The notes under the pieces are model-generated. The model worked only from the letters and a program-made list of their open reading frames with translations, was not told the DNA's origin and did no database searches. The translations under genes and the position numbers were made by a program. A stretch of 44,773 nt of DNA from Melampsora larici-populina 98AG31 (Eukaryota; Basidiomycota; Pucciniomycetes; Pucciniales; Melampsoraceae): positions 1,301,548 to 1,346,320 of the forward strand of contig NW_006768779.1 of the NCBI RefSeq assembly GCF_000204055.1, written 5' to 3'. This document shows, one piece after another, positions 21,473 to 34,092 of this stretch (within the stretch, counting starts at the first letter, position 1; every line of letters starts with the position of its first letter).

Positions 21473-24333
21473 GACACATTCATCGCACACAGCAAGCGTG
21501 TTCAACCACTTATATATATTTTTTGAAGCATAGAAATACCCAGTAGAGTATACCAATGATGACGCGCCAACCAAAAATAGCGCTCGTAAACCTGGACAGT
21601 GTACCAATAGGTGCAAGAAGATCTCAGTTGGCCTGAAGCGCTGTTCAAAGTCTATGGGTCGCACTCTGTGTCCATTACAGCAAGAGAAGGTGAGAGTATG
21701 AGAACTATGCCCATTCACTGACACGAAAACCTTGCAATGAGAAAAAATCATTTTGGCGCACATTGCATGTATCATATGCAGGTTTTAGCTAGATATACTC
21801 AGCTACTTATTATAGATGAAAGCCTTCTCAATTTGATAGTGAATCAGTGAAGACCATATTGACTGAGCTCCATGTCCTCCTTCTCAATTTATTCCTCAGC
21901 CAGTCAGTCCTTTCAAAGTCCTTCATACCTTAGGCTTGGGGTCCCATTGAACATCCCTTCGATTGGTGCAGGTATCAATCCTCTGGTGACCCTACTGCAA
22001 TTGGGCTCACCAATCGAAACCGCCAGTGGCATATCAAATGTCACTTAGCATCATAGGTGAATCCCCAGGAGATGATGTAGAAGCATGTTAGATCTACGCA
22101 AGGGATCATCTTTGAGATGGAGCGGGACTGTTTTGGTTGGTCAGTCGGAAGCCCTCCAGGAACAAGGCGCATTATTGCAGTTTGCTGAGCGCGTCCAGAC
22201 TTAAGATTCAAGATCAGCCAAGGGAGAGGGATAAGATTTCGCACCGGTATTTCTCTGCTGACTGTCAACGGGTATGGCCTACGTAGGTACATGAGCGTGT
22301 TTCTCTCATATGCTTACGAGTGAACACTTTTTCGATGGCCTTGATCAATTCATTCTATCAAACTTTGGTATTTCGACATTTGTCGAGAACTTGAGAGGGT
22401 CAGGAATCGGCCTCCTGAGTCCTATGGAATTATCGATGAAAATTTTCAGCGCAGGTGGAGTCCAGCCTCAGGGACTACCTGAAGTAAGTCAGCGTAAGTC
22501 AGACAAGTGGCGGTATGCTCCTAAATGATTCGGCACCGTTGTTTTATGACCATGTGCCCAAGTCCATTGCGCAAGATAAGATCTCTAGAATGCGAGTGTG
22601 TGCCCTCAGTGGAGTGTCGTGGACCTAGACAGGGTCGTATGCAACAAACATACCACTGAACCATGAGGCAGGTAAACAATGTCTTCTTTGCAAAGTGGTT
22701 CGACATCTTGTCACAATATCACATCGATCTTGAACGGCACGCGTTGACAGAGCCGTTATGATGCTCCCGTCGCCTTCCGTCGCGGACAGAACACGGTGCT
22801 GACAAGCTGCCTTTCAATGTGCATGTCCAATGTCCAGGCTCTATATACTATGCTCCGGCACTTCGACCGACAAACAAGCAGGGTCCAGTAATTGATCTGG
22901 GTATCGGACATGGGCCGAATGGTACGTGGCTGTAAAGATGTGGTTTGTTTTAAGCTTTCTTCAATCTGTGCTCGTACGGCGGTGTGGCAATTTATTCGAT
23001 GTGGGATAGGTCTTGTAACTGATCTGATCGAGGTGAACGCAATCAACGACTACAATATGTTGAAGCCAGGGCCATGTGAGGTTCAAAACCTTCACATGTT
23101 TCAAACTTCAAATCTCGATCTGAGATTATTTAAATTTTTAAAACAATACTATTCAAACTGGATGAGGAATCCCAATAATCTGATTTGTCCATTAACCCAC
23201 CTCAAAGGCTATCTTTTAAAGATACGTTAATTATGTTCAATACGGTATTACTTCGAGGCAAGCGGCATGTGGTGTTCCGCAACATTTGTCAGGTCCACCT
23301 TTCCGTATTTCCTCGCAAGAGAGCAACCCTTCATAGCCTTTCATATCACCGGCAATGCCCACTAGACACGCCATTCAACTGCTCAAAACACACACTGCTC
23401 TTGCACATGGCGTGCTTTGTGCATACTTACATACATACTCCCCAAAGGACACAATCAAGCCAAGTCCGGCACCAGCCGATATCTCAAACAGCACCAGCGA
23501 CACGTTTGAGACGCATACTTGAGGTGATGAATTCGCAGAGACTTTCTTGACTCTGAAGCTGCTTCTGCCTTTCGGGTTTATCTATCCCACAACAGGAAGC
23601 TCCTCACAGTACATGAATCTTCACACGGCTTTCCATCCTTGTCCTCATTCGGCTATTGATTCTCTTGGATAAACCACCTGCCTAGAACAGCGCCGACTCG
23701 ACGTTTTCGTCTTTCTTCTGTATCGCTCTAAATTCTCCAGCTCAGCTCACTTTGGTGCTAGTCTTTCGCTTGGGCGAGGATCCTTTGACAAGTAGCTCGT
23801 ATCTGCTCGCATCCGGTATATATCCCCACAATTCGAGGTACACCCCCACAGCTTCAGTCCGCTCAGTCTTTGTGTATAAGCACCCTGAAGCCTGCGACTG
23901 TTTATCTCTCCGGCCCATTTGTCACCTTATTTGAAGCCTATCTTCCCTCATTGTGGATCCTTGCTGTTCCGCCCAATCGCCAATCGTGTGTCAACCCCTG
24001 TTTAGGAGCACGATCCGAATATACCAATCATTCTACGGAGTTCACCTTGAAAACAAGCAAGGAGGGGCGTAGAATCAACCAACCAAACAGGGCAAATCCA
24101 CTGCTGTGCCGCGCATCTCGAGGGATCAGACCTGATCAGACAACGGGTCTACGAATATATCTCATAGAACTTTGTAACGTCTGAGTTCTTGATTGGGGGT
24201 AAGGAGAAATTGTGGTCCAAATAAAGTGCAAGCCAAATCCTGAGGTTGTTTCTTTACATCCTTTTAGCAATTATCGAACTTCCTACTCGCAAACTCCAAG
24301 CCTCTGTGTTGGCTGCTATCTCAACTCTTCATC
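21473..24333. other. Long gene-poor interval between aconitase and OPT transporter
   Basis: About 2.9 kb without a gene I can support. Two plus-strand stretches look mildly protein-like: a 58-codon ORF at 21872-22048 (contains LNIPSIGAGINPLVTLLQLG) and a frame at 22310-22485 that ends at a GTAAGT donor (contains GIGLLSPMELSMKIFSAGG). Neither connects to further exons or a family. The right end, with C/T-rich tracts before 24334, should be the OPT gene promoter and 5' UTR. Confidence 0.4.
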
Positions 24334-27300
24334 ATGCCTCCCTCTATCGAAGAAATCAAAAGGTTGGACGATCCTACGTCAACCGATTTGATTGATGAGA
24401 AGGATTATTCTCCCCGTCTCACCTCTCCCGCTTCTGGAGAACCAATTCACTCTTCTTATACTCTTTCACCTCCGCCCTACGATGTCAAAAGTGGGGAACC
24501 AATCCCTCTGGTATGTAGCGTGACCTATGCGCCCTCTTGGTCATCTGTGCTCTTGGTGTGAATAATGGCTGACAATATTGCACGCACCTGTTCCCGATCA
24601 GATCGCTGGATTACCGGAAGAAACTCAACAATTCACCTTTCGGGCGGTAGCAGTTGGATGTCTCTTAGGTTCCGTCGTCCAAGCAAGTAATATGTACTTG
24701 GGCTTAAAGACCGGGTAAGTGCGCATGTACCTCTCCTTGAATCCAGTAATTAACACTAGCCCTCATTCATATCACGACCAGGTTTACTTTCGGAGCTTCG
24801 TTATTCGGTGCATTGTTCGGATATGCACTTCTCAAGCCTCTTTCTCGTCTGTCGATCCCTATCCTTGGGGGTTATTTTGGGCCACGTGAAAACTGTACCG
24901 TTCAGACGGCGGCAACAGCAAGCGGAGGACTTGGAATATTATTTGTCTCAGGTGTACCTGCGATGTATCAGCTCGGTCTTCTCTCTCCAAACCCCAAAGG
25001 TAAGACTTTGAATTGAACATCCGGCTATCAGATGGAGAGGATCAAAGTTGACGAGTCCGTGATTGAATCTTATAGATGACTTGGGCAAATTGATACTCTT
25101 CACCATGGCGGGTGCATTCTTCGGAATGGCATTTGCAATTCCAATGCGCAAGCAGTGAGTCATTTTCATCGTGTCGAGACCGTTACATCCACTGTGATAT
25201 CTGAAAGCCTGTCCTTTTGAACTTTGTTGCGTAGTTATATCCTTCGACAGAAGCTTGTCTTTCCTACACCGACTGCTACCGCTCTCGCCATTCACGGTCT
25301 TCATTCAGGACCTGAGGGTGAAGCAGCTGGCAAAAAGCAAGCTATCTGCCTTGGGCTCGCATTTCTCAGTTCGATCTCACTCCGTGTAGTCAGCCAATAC
25401 ATTCCAGGAATTGTTTGGGACTGGCATTGGGGATGGTGGCTGTACAAGCTTGGTTAGCTATCATCTGCGCTCTGCTGCCTATAGTTTTTCATGCTTATAC
25501 AACCATTATGTTAATATATAACACGGGCAGGCGCTAAGGGAGCAATTGCCGCCGACAACTGGACTTGGGTATGTCACATCTTTTTAACCTCCGCGATATC
25601 ATGAATATATATCACATTATTGACATAACATGATGATTGCCAGTTTTTCGAATTCACTCCGGCCTTTTTGGGTTGTGGAATTCTCTCTGGACTCAACGCT
25701 TCTCTTTCGTTTTATCTTGGAACTGTCTTGGCTTGGGGAATAATCGGCCCAGTGCTAGTTGCGCGAGGCGTAGCATTTGGACTTCCTAGAGAGGCCGAAG
25801 GACTAATCTCTTATCAGGCTATGAGCGCGGCTTTTACAACGGCTGAACATCCTTCCCCAAGATATTGGCTTCTTTGGCCTGGAGTCATGCTCATGATTGT
25901 TGCATCTTTCACGGAGCTTGGTATGAATGGACGAAAGATGATTGGTGGTCTCTCAGGTTTGGTATCAGAGCTTTATCGGGTAGTCGCACGCCGCGAGAAA
26001 AAAGTCGATGAGAAAAACGAGGACGACATTCCTGATCCGGCTGAGGGTCAACTTGTACCCGTATGGGCTTGGGCATCACTTTTAGTGGCATCAGTTATCC
26101 TTACATGTGTCGTCATGAAGCTTCAAGTAAGTCAAACTGCCTACCATGAGATCATCACGTCATCACTTTATATCCTGATAACTGATCTTGCTTTATAACG
26201 TCCAGTTCCATGTGAAACTTGGGGTCACAATCCTCGCCATTGTTCTTGGATTCCTTTTCTCCTTCATTGGCGTTCAGTCTTCCGGGGACACAGATATCAA
26301 TCCAATCAGGTATGAAACTGAAGTCTTTGCTGAAAGGATCTTTCCCGATTCTAATTTTGCCTTTCTGAACATAGTACTTGCGCAAAAGCTTCACAACTCT
26401 TGATCGGTGGTGCAACAAGGAGTTACGCACATGCAACTGATGCACTTACTGTCAACCTTTTATCGGGTAAGTACCTTGTTGCGCGTTATTTTCATCACAA
26501 TCTATAGAAACAACATTAACCACCTTTTCGATAATCCCAAAGGAATGTTGGCTGGTGCAGCAGCAAACCAGACAACAGACATGGTTGGCGACTTGCGTAC
26601 CGGGCATCTTCTCGGTGCCAGTCCATCTTCACAATTCTACTCTCAATTCATAGGCGCCTTCTTCTCTATCGTTCTCGCACCCACCCTCTTTGTTCTCTTC
26701 TCGCAGGTATGTGGTCAACTCATTGTCCAGTTCTGTTCAAAAATCATCTTTGAAGGAATACTGACCCTTGATATCTTACTCCCAGGCGTACCCGTGTATC
26801 ATTGACCTCAACGCCAAAACTTGCGAATTCGGAGCTCCTTCAGTTGGCGCATGGCGGGCAGTTGCGATCGCAGTGACTTCGCGCGGATCATTACCTATCC
26901 CTCGCTCATCATGGATTTTTGCCATCTGCTTTTCCATACTTGGAATGCTCGTCACCATAGGAAAGTATAAGCTTTTGAGACCTTCGGCCCAGAAGTGGGT
27001 TCCCAATATGAATGCAGTTGGATTGGGTTTTATTGTCAACTTTACGGGTTATGCAAGTGCTATGGCTATCGCTTCCATGTTAACGTTTGTATGGCAGCGA
27101 AAATCAAGTCGGACATATGAACGTGAGTGTCATTTCTCATTATATTCTCCGGTCTTAGAGTTTCGAGAACCGACTTGACAAATTTCCTATCGTAGTTTAT
27201 GCATACTCTTTGGCAGCTGGACTGATGTCAGGGGAAGGATTGGGTGGAGTTGTTAATGCATTATTCGCGGTTATTGGGATTGATGGTTCAAAGTGTTGAG

Positions 27301-27431
27301 TACCAATTAAAAAACTTCTGATTTGCAAGATTAAAAGAACTGACATCATCAATCTCTGTTCATTCCTTTCAAATTTTAAATTTCTAGATGGATCTGCAGC
27401 CTTATGTCCTGGAAATGTTTATTGCGGATAA
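24334..27431 (+). CDS. OPT-family oligopeptide/metal-chelate transporter (YGL114W-like)
   Basis: OPT proteins are proton-coupled importers of small peptides, glutathione or metal chelates across membranes. Thirteen exons: 24334-24510, 24602-24714, 24782-24999, 25076-25154, 25235-25452, 25531-25568, 25644-26126, 26206-26309, 26375-26466, 26543-26706, 26786-27122, 27196-27294 and 27388-27431; 721 aa, close to the 725 aa of yeast YGL114W. Residues 1-59 are a soluble S/P/E-rich tail. About 14 hydrophobic segments follow. Conserved OPT wording includes [48 protein letters not shown], a WDWHWGWW cluster, [15 protein letters not shown], and [26 protein letters not shown] (in two exons). A charged cytosolic loop ([11 protein letters not shown]) lies mid-protein. 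The last exon supplies 14 codons ending CPGNVYCG. Intron 12 uses donor GTTGAG. Substrate cannot be told from sequence. Confidence 0.92.
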
Positions 27432-27671
27432 AGTAAAACAAACTAATTTCCTAAATGAATTTAATCCAGACAAGAAATCTATTATTCTATTAGAAATATG
27501 TTTTTATTATGATAAAGTATATAGATGTACCTAGGATTAAATAGACAAGAGTGTAAAAGTGTGTTTCTTGGGTTCAATGATTTTTTTATATCTTTTGATT
27601 TATTCTTTTGGGTTTTTCTTAGCTAAATGGAGTCTGAGACAATGAAACAAGCATATAACAAAAACAGATAA
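27432..27671. other. OPT gene 3' region
   Basis: AT-rich presumed 3' UTR and spacer. No gene seen. Confidence 0.45.
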
Positions 27672-28480
27672 TAGGGGGGCTCAAGTCAAAAATTTTGCGG
27701 CCTTTTCTTAAAAAATTGGGGAAAGTTCAAACTTAACAAAGTCAGTCCCTCGCCAAAGGCCCAAGCCCCAGCGAGGGACTTACCCCATAAACTGGAATCC
27801 TGGCGTGAGAAGTAGCCTGTATTGGCTCAAAAAACGCTACTTTGAATTCTTTGATTTGTTCCTAAATAAACAGGTCTCGGAGGTAAATAAAAGGATGATG
27901 GCAAATATTCATTACATATGAGCCAATTGCAAGCTTCCCCAAATCTGGTCTGGAACTTGGGCTACTGGGGAATCAAAAATGGGTCTGTTCTCAATTTTCA
28001 GCAGCGGCAAGCCGGCTCAAAGCCTGTATTTCTCAGAAAGCGGTCAAAATAATTGATCTTCAACTACTCCAAAAGATAACTTCCCAGAAAGATAGAAAGG
28101 AGTTTGCAATTGGTAGATATGTAATGGTCCCTTGCCATTTTCTTCTTTCTTTGTTGCAAGACATGTTTGTTGAGAGAGAAAAAAAACAAACAGATGTAGA
28201 GAATTTGGAGCAAATACAGCTCACTTCTCACGCCAGGATTCCAGTTTATGGGGTAAGTCCCTTGCTGGGGCTCGGGCCTTTGGCAAGGGACTTTGTTAAG
28301 TTTGGGGAAAGTTTTTTACGGTACCGTGCTGTAAAAACTTTTCCCAATTTGTAAAAAAGGACCGTAGAAATTTCTTTCGGATCTCCTTCTGAGCAGCAGA
28401 TTTACGCAAATTTGCGTAAAGTTGCTGCTTAGAAAAATTTACAATAAAAGTAGTAAGATATTTTGACTTGAGCCCCCCTA
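27672..28480. mobile_element. Foldback-type non-autonomous DNA element, 809 bp
   Basis: Perfect 20-bp terminal inverted repeats: TAGGGGGGCTCAAGTCAAAA at 27672-27691 and its complement at 28461-28480. Inside, a second, longer inverted repeat pairs 27717-27813 with 28223-28311 (about 90 nt with few mismatches). A 38-nt near-palindrome sits at 28392-28429 (centre ttacgcaaatttgcgtaa). The outer TA may be the target duplication. No transposase frame is present; the 76-aa frame at 28124-28354 runs over the repeat arm. A related, more decayed element lies at 36858-37270. Confidence 0.85.
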
Positions 28481-29567
28481 ATCTCCACTTGATATGGTAA
28501 ATACCAAGCTAGAGAGTTTAGCAGGAGTATCATAATGAGATCAAATACCAATTCTTGATAGTGTCAAAGTATATACCAATTCATGAGACGGTCTGAATGA
28601 ACAGTCAAGATAGTCTACATAGGGGTAAAGTCAATCATAGGTGTGTTTGCAAAATGAGGGCTGCAGACACATAACTGCATACCTAAAAGGGTGATATATA
28701 CCAAAAGGTCAATTCAATACAACATCAACACATTTTTTTGTCTACTTTCCTTCAATGGGTTTGGATCTGTGAGTTCATCAAACCACAAACCCAACTGAAA
28801 GAGTGAAGAATTACACCATTTGCCTTTTAAATTACACCTGGACCTTGAGCAAGACCATACAAAGTAGAATCAACTTTGATTCAAGTGTGTGAAGTATTCT
28901 GGATGCTCAAGAGTTCCTGACAAACTTCTGAAGTATACTGAGCCTTGCTATCAAAATTGCTGATTTAATGCTGATTCGACACATTTTCAATCATTTGTTG
29001 CTCTCAGTCTCAATATGATCATTCTTTCCAAGGTAAAATCACTTAATGCTGGTAGTGTTAGGTTTTATCATTCATATTACCAAATCAAATAATACTCTCA
29101 CAAGATCTTCTAATCCAAATAATTTACCACCACAATCAATCTCAAACATCAAACACCAAACACCAGTCTATAAACTACGTAACTGCAAGATCCAACAAAC
29201 ACAAACACACAAACCATCCTAAAATCTATCAAGCTTTTCATCATTTCTTTTGGATATAGTTATAAACCATTCAAGCACACAAATACCAAGAATAAAATTA
29301 TATGAAATCATTTTATTGTTGTTGTTTTGATTTGATTTGATTCCAAAAAAAAATGTTCAAGAATATACGAAGAAAAAGCAAAAGAAAAAACCAAAACGTA
29401 TGATAGAAAAAAAAACTTTTTTAGGATTACTTAATCACACATCAACAATAACGAAAGATAAAAACATGAATTGCCTTTATTGTAAACACTTTGTAAGTTA
29501 TATTTGTAGATTTGTTTAACAAAACAAAACAAACCCTATCTTTGTTTGGTGGGATTTTGAAATATGA
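28481..29567. other. Spacer, CpG-poor, no gene seen
   Basis: AT-rich and low in CG dinucleotides, with no reading frame showing coding character. The right end should be the 3' UTR of the leftward low-complexity protein gene. Confidence 0.5.
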
Positions 29568-32225
29568 TCAAGGAATTCTTCTCTTTCTTCCTCCAGGTGA
29601 CATTCTTCGAATAGCTACAATAGATGGTGGTGGTGGTGGTGAACGATGTGGTACATGACTTTTGATCGGTTTAGAAACTTTGTGTTCATCTTGTGCTACT
29701 AAACGTTGTTTTGACATCTTTTTGAAACTGATCGAACTCAAGTCAGGTTGAAGTACAGGATCTATGGCTCGAGTAGCAGGTGCTGTAGTAGGAACAGTAG
29801 TAGTTGGTTCTGGTTCTGGTGCTGGCGGTGCAACTACAGGAGCTGGATTCTGAACAGAGGCAGTTAAGATCTCGTCAATCACCTGGCACGCAGGCTTATT
29901 AGGCCTCATCATTCCTAAACCTAAAAGGACTGCTGCTGCTGCTGCAGTCTCCGTTTCGACTTCTAATACCTCATCTCCCATCGGTCCATCATCAATCACG
30001 AGAGTCGTCATGGGACGCGATTTTGTTGCTGGAGGCACCTCATCCACAGCCGCAGTTGGAACACTTTGCCCAGTCTCAACGCTCTCCATCGTCATTCGTT
30101 GTTGCAATTGTTCATCCAAGGTTTGACGCTTACGTCGTTCATCCTCTTGAGCCGCAAGAGCTAGTGCTCGTTCAGCCATCTTTCGCTCATAAATCTCTAA
30201 TTCCACTTGATATCTTGCCATTTCCGCTTCATATCGTCTCTGTTCGGCTTCTGGGTCGTATTCATCTTCAGATGCAGTGACTTGGGTATCGCGTTCTTTC
30301 TTTTGAAGTCGGTCCTTTGGTGGCGGCGCATCATGTGCTCCGCGTGTCAATGTGGCGGTCGAAGACGATGCGATTCTTCGATCATGGGATGATGGAGAAA
30401 GTGGTTTTCGATGATCACGATCATGAGGTGGTGGGGAGGCAGGCCATCGGGAGTCACGCCGTAGCTGATCTTGATGGTCCCGGGTGGTGGAGAGTGGCGG
30501 CGCTGAACGTGGAGGAGGGCTTGTACAAGAGCGGATGGAGGAGCGTGGTTTTCGGCGATCGTGTTCGTCTCGTTGGTCGCGCAATGAGGTTCGGCGCCAA
30601 TCACTCGTTCGACCACTGCCATCGACAACGCGCTCGTCTATCGAGCGTCGAGGTTGATCTCGGTCCGATCTGAGGCGCGCATGATCAGGATGTCCATAAT
30701 GTTCCCGGCTGGTGATTCCTCGCCAGCGTTCATCCCTTCGATCACGATCAATGTCACGTCGCTCTAATTCCCTGCGGTCAATCTCACGTCGCTCGAGGTC
30801 TCTTCGTTCAAGATCTCTTCTATCCATCTCCCGTCGATCAGGACCCTCCCAACGTTCTCTATCCCTCTCGCGTTCTCTCTCCCGATCCCGTCGATCATCG
30901 ATATCAGGAAACCTGCCGCTCCGCTCACTACTTCGTCTAGGCGCCCCACGAGGTAGTATCGGAGGTCGACCTCCACCATTTGTACTACCGTTGGCTGATG
31001 ATGGTGATCGAGTACGCCGACGAGGCCAGTGCGATCGGTAATTCGCTTCACGTCTCTCGCGTTCCAAGGAACGTGCGCGATGACTTCTGATCGAGTCTAC
31101 TGAAGGAGCACGGTTTCGGCTCAAGGCAATGTGCTCTCCTTCTTCCAAGTCTATCCTCGAATTTGCTGGCGGTGGCAGAGGCGGTGGAGGAGGAGGAGGT
31201 AGTACACCGTTAGGCTGATAAGCTGATGCATTGGTCCTCAATCCGCCAACTTGACCGTTTTCCACGTGTGGATGGTTCTGATGAAGAAAAGAAGTAACAA
31301 GCGAGGTGAGACATCCACATGGTCGAAAGCCTGTTAAAGGGGTCGGTCTTCTTCAGACGCTCAGATAGAGAGGCACTATCGAGCTAGGGAATGGGCATGG
31401 TAAACCATCTCTTCTGAAGATCGGTTTAAAACGAGAATGAAAGAGAGAGAAAGGTAAGCATAGAGAAGCGCTTACAAGTGCGTTCTTTGAGCTTAGTTGA
31501 TGATCAGGATGTGATTGGGTCTCGTGAATCCGAGAAGGTACCTGGTTATCAATGATATTACCAGAGTCGATCTCAGGTCGATCTTGATGATTGTGGCTGT
31601 GTTGGAGTTCGATAGGTCTCTGAGGGTCAGAGTTAGGATCATGATGATTATAAGGATTGAGAGGGATCGGCTTGTATACAGGATGAAGGCCAGATTCGAT
31701 TTCTGACTTTAGTCTGCGGAGTTTTTCGAGATCAGGACTTGGCACGATGACCGATTGAGTTGAGGGTGCGAGCGGTGGACATAAGTTCTCATCGTGATGA
31801 GGAGGAGTAGATGTATTACGAGTGTTGAGATCAGGTAAATGATGAGGATGTTGTTGTTGCTGAGTTCGATGGCGAGGTATTCGGGGTGGCAGGGGTGGTA
31901 CTGGTACTTGATGTGGATGTGAATAAGTAGTGATGGTATTAGATGAAGGCTGAGTATATGCGTTCGATTGATTTTGATCGTAAGAGATTGAATGATTTGA
32001 ATAAGATTGAGGAGGAGGTGAAGGTGGATAGTTGATATAAGAGTGATTAGGATGATGATTGTTTTGTTGATGATTTAGATTCGATTGATTTGAAGGATTA
32101 GGATGAAAGTGAGAATGTTGATCAGAGTGATGAGCTGATGGTAAAGTAGTACGTCCAGCTTGTCCTTGTTGTTGATGGTGATGATCAGGGTTTGGATTAT
32201 AATTTTTGACTGGATAGCAGCTCAT
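29568..32225 (-). CDS. Disordered Arg/Asp/Glu-repeat, proline-rich protein of unknown function
   Basis: Two exons on the minus strand, 32225-31476 and 31277-29568, give 819 aa; the join is phase 0 (GTAAGC donor, TCATCAG acceptor). Residues 1-250 are rich in H, N, Q, P and S, with one helical patch (LEKLRRLKSEIESGLHPVYK). Residues about 277-287 are polyproline. Residues about 377-435 are an RD/RE alternating block passing into a heptad-like repeat (DRRDLERRDLERREIDRR), as in some nuclear RNA-processing factors. A probable coiled coil lies at about 589-644 (EAEQRRYEAEMARYQVELE). The C-terminus is basic. I recognise no catalytic or RNA-binding fold; a nuclear or RNA-related role is only an inference from the RD/RE/RS composition. 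The long intact frames through repetitive sequence support a real gene. Confidence 0.7.
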
Positions 32226-32260
32226 CTTTGGTTATTTTTGAATTTCTAAATAGATATCTA

Positions 32261-32308
32261 TGAGGATGATGATGATGATGATGAGGATGATGATGATGAG
32301 GATGAATG
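32261..32308. repeat. (GATGAT/GAG)n microsatellite
   Basis: Trinucleotide array of gatgat and gaggat units about 36 nt upstream of the start of the low-complexity protein gene, hence in its 5' UTR or promoter. Confidence 0.8.
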
Positions 32309-34092
32309 AGATGAATTGGTCAAGAGCAGGTAAACGTAAACGGTTCAACTCGAATTTCCAATCAGGAATTGCCAGACCGACTCTTGTCAAAACTCAGTCA
32401 GCCCCGAGGTAGGGTCCGGTCCCCTTTATTAACTCCAGCCTGAAGAACAATTCCGACTTTGTTTCGTACAAGTCACAACAAATCACTGCTGCTGCATTTC
32501 ATCACCATACCCAATCACCACTTCTCTGTCATCGGCTCAACCGATTCCAACGTCATTCGGTCATCGAAACCTTTGCATCCTATAATCAAACAGAGGAAAC
32601 TCAATCATAACTTCATTAATCCAACTTCTCACCAATCCTTTTCCAATCATGTTCGGAACATGGTCCACCAAACAAGCACAACACTCAATTGTTAGATTTG
32701 TTGCTGATTGAACCGCTCATGTCCGGCCTCCGGCTACGAACCATCGGAACATACGACCTTTTTTCAGTCAGGTGTTCGATCTGTCTGTTCGGACCAATGG
32801 CGAAAGAAATCATAATATATCATGATACACGATCATATCATTTTTTGCTGTCAAAAAGATGTCAAAGGGTATCAATGGCAAATAATCTAATCAATCTTTG
32901 TTTCTAATCACCCTCATGTCTCAGAGTCAAGCTGATTATCAATTGTCCTGTGTCATAGGAAATGTGTTTATTACACCTAACAGGATCAATGGAATGGAAG
33001 CCATACATATCTGAAAAAAGGCCTTTTTTCTTCTAAGAACCTGGCAAGGTTCCAGACAATGTGCAAGAAGCCCGGGATGCAATGACTTATATGAGTCTTG
33101 TATCACTTCTCACTCGAAGACCATCTTCTGCTACGTGTTCATGATTAGGGAATCGTTGCTCCAGGTAAACAATTTTTTATGTTCTTCACTGCATTTTTGA
33201 TTGATCTGATCTTTAGTTTGGTATTGCAGAAATAGGATACCATCGTTTGTTATGTCCTCATCTATACAAAGTCTTTCACTTGACCTTTTTTGGTAACAAT
33301 TTATAATCCATTTTCACTGTCGCGTTGGTATTGACTTTCAACTTAAGTTTTCGAAAGTAAATAAAATGCAATGTATATATGTTCTGGTTTATGTTTCTTT
33401 GAAAAGAAAAACTATCACATTTCTATCCATGACAAAGAATGGAGTGATCTCCATACATTGATCACTGAGTTGAAGATTCTAATGATGATTGAAATCTCAA
33501 GTGATTTAGTCGACAAGGTCAAAATGTACATCACAGAGTAATGGTCACTGGTCATCAAGCCTTGGTTTTGGCTGCTCAACTTGAAAGTCTAGAGAAATGA
33601 TATTGATTGAAGCTATGAAATCGTTGAATCAATTCGTGACCCTTTCTTTAAAATGCTACGAGGATGAAACCTTTCAGTCACATAGACTTGGTGGCTGTTG
33701 GTCAGAATCAACAAGACCCTGAAAGACCAACGAGCTCAGCAGAATTCATTGGAGATCCTGGGAATCAACTGGCATCCTTCACATTTTTATCCTCACATTC
33801 TACTTGACAGCTGTTGACCTGCTGTTGACACCTCAAATCGAGATGAGAGAGTGCGAAGTTACACACGAGCTAGGGTGTACATAGTAGGAAGACGAGCTTG
33901 ATGATATTTAGTTCAAACACATTGGGGTTTCATCATTCTGTTTCCTCTCTCGCAGGCTTGTTCGCCGAGAGGGACTTTGTTTAGATTTTGTTTACCAGTG
34001 TTTACCCTTGTTGACCTTGAAACATTTTACTCGAGTCACTTCTCACCTCATTTACGTGATTTTACTCGGATTTGACCTCTTTAAAATTCAAA
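32309..34092. other. Divergent intergenic region
   Basis: About 1.8 kb between the leftward low-complexity protein gene and the rightward DUF4470-type gene, so it should hold both promoters. Short inverted words occur (for example gaacctggcaaggttc near 33040). No gene seen; frames at 32459-32907 have no support. Confidence 0.5.

Noticed and set aside
21872..22048. 58-aa plus-strand ORF (MSSFSIYSSASQSF...)
   Set aside because: Reads protein-like but has no family match, splice partner or other support; such ORFs are expected by chance in 2.9 kb.
30023..31051. Multiple ORFs of 85-118 aa on both strands within the low-complexity protein gene
   Set aside because: They are shadows of the RD/RE repeat coding sequence in other frames.
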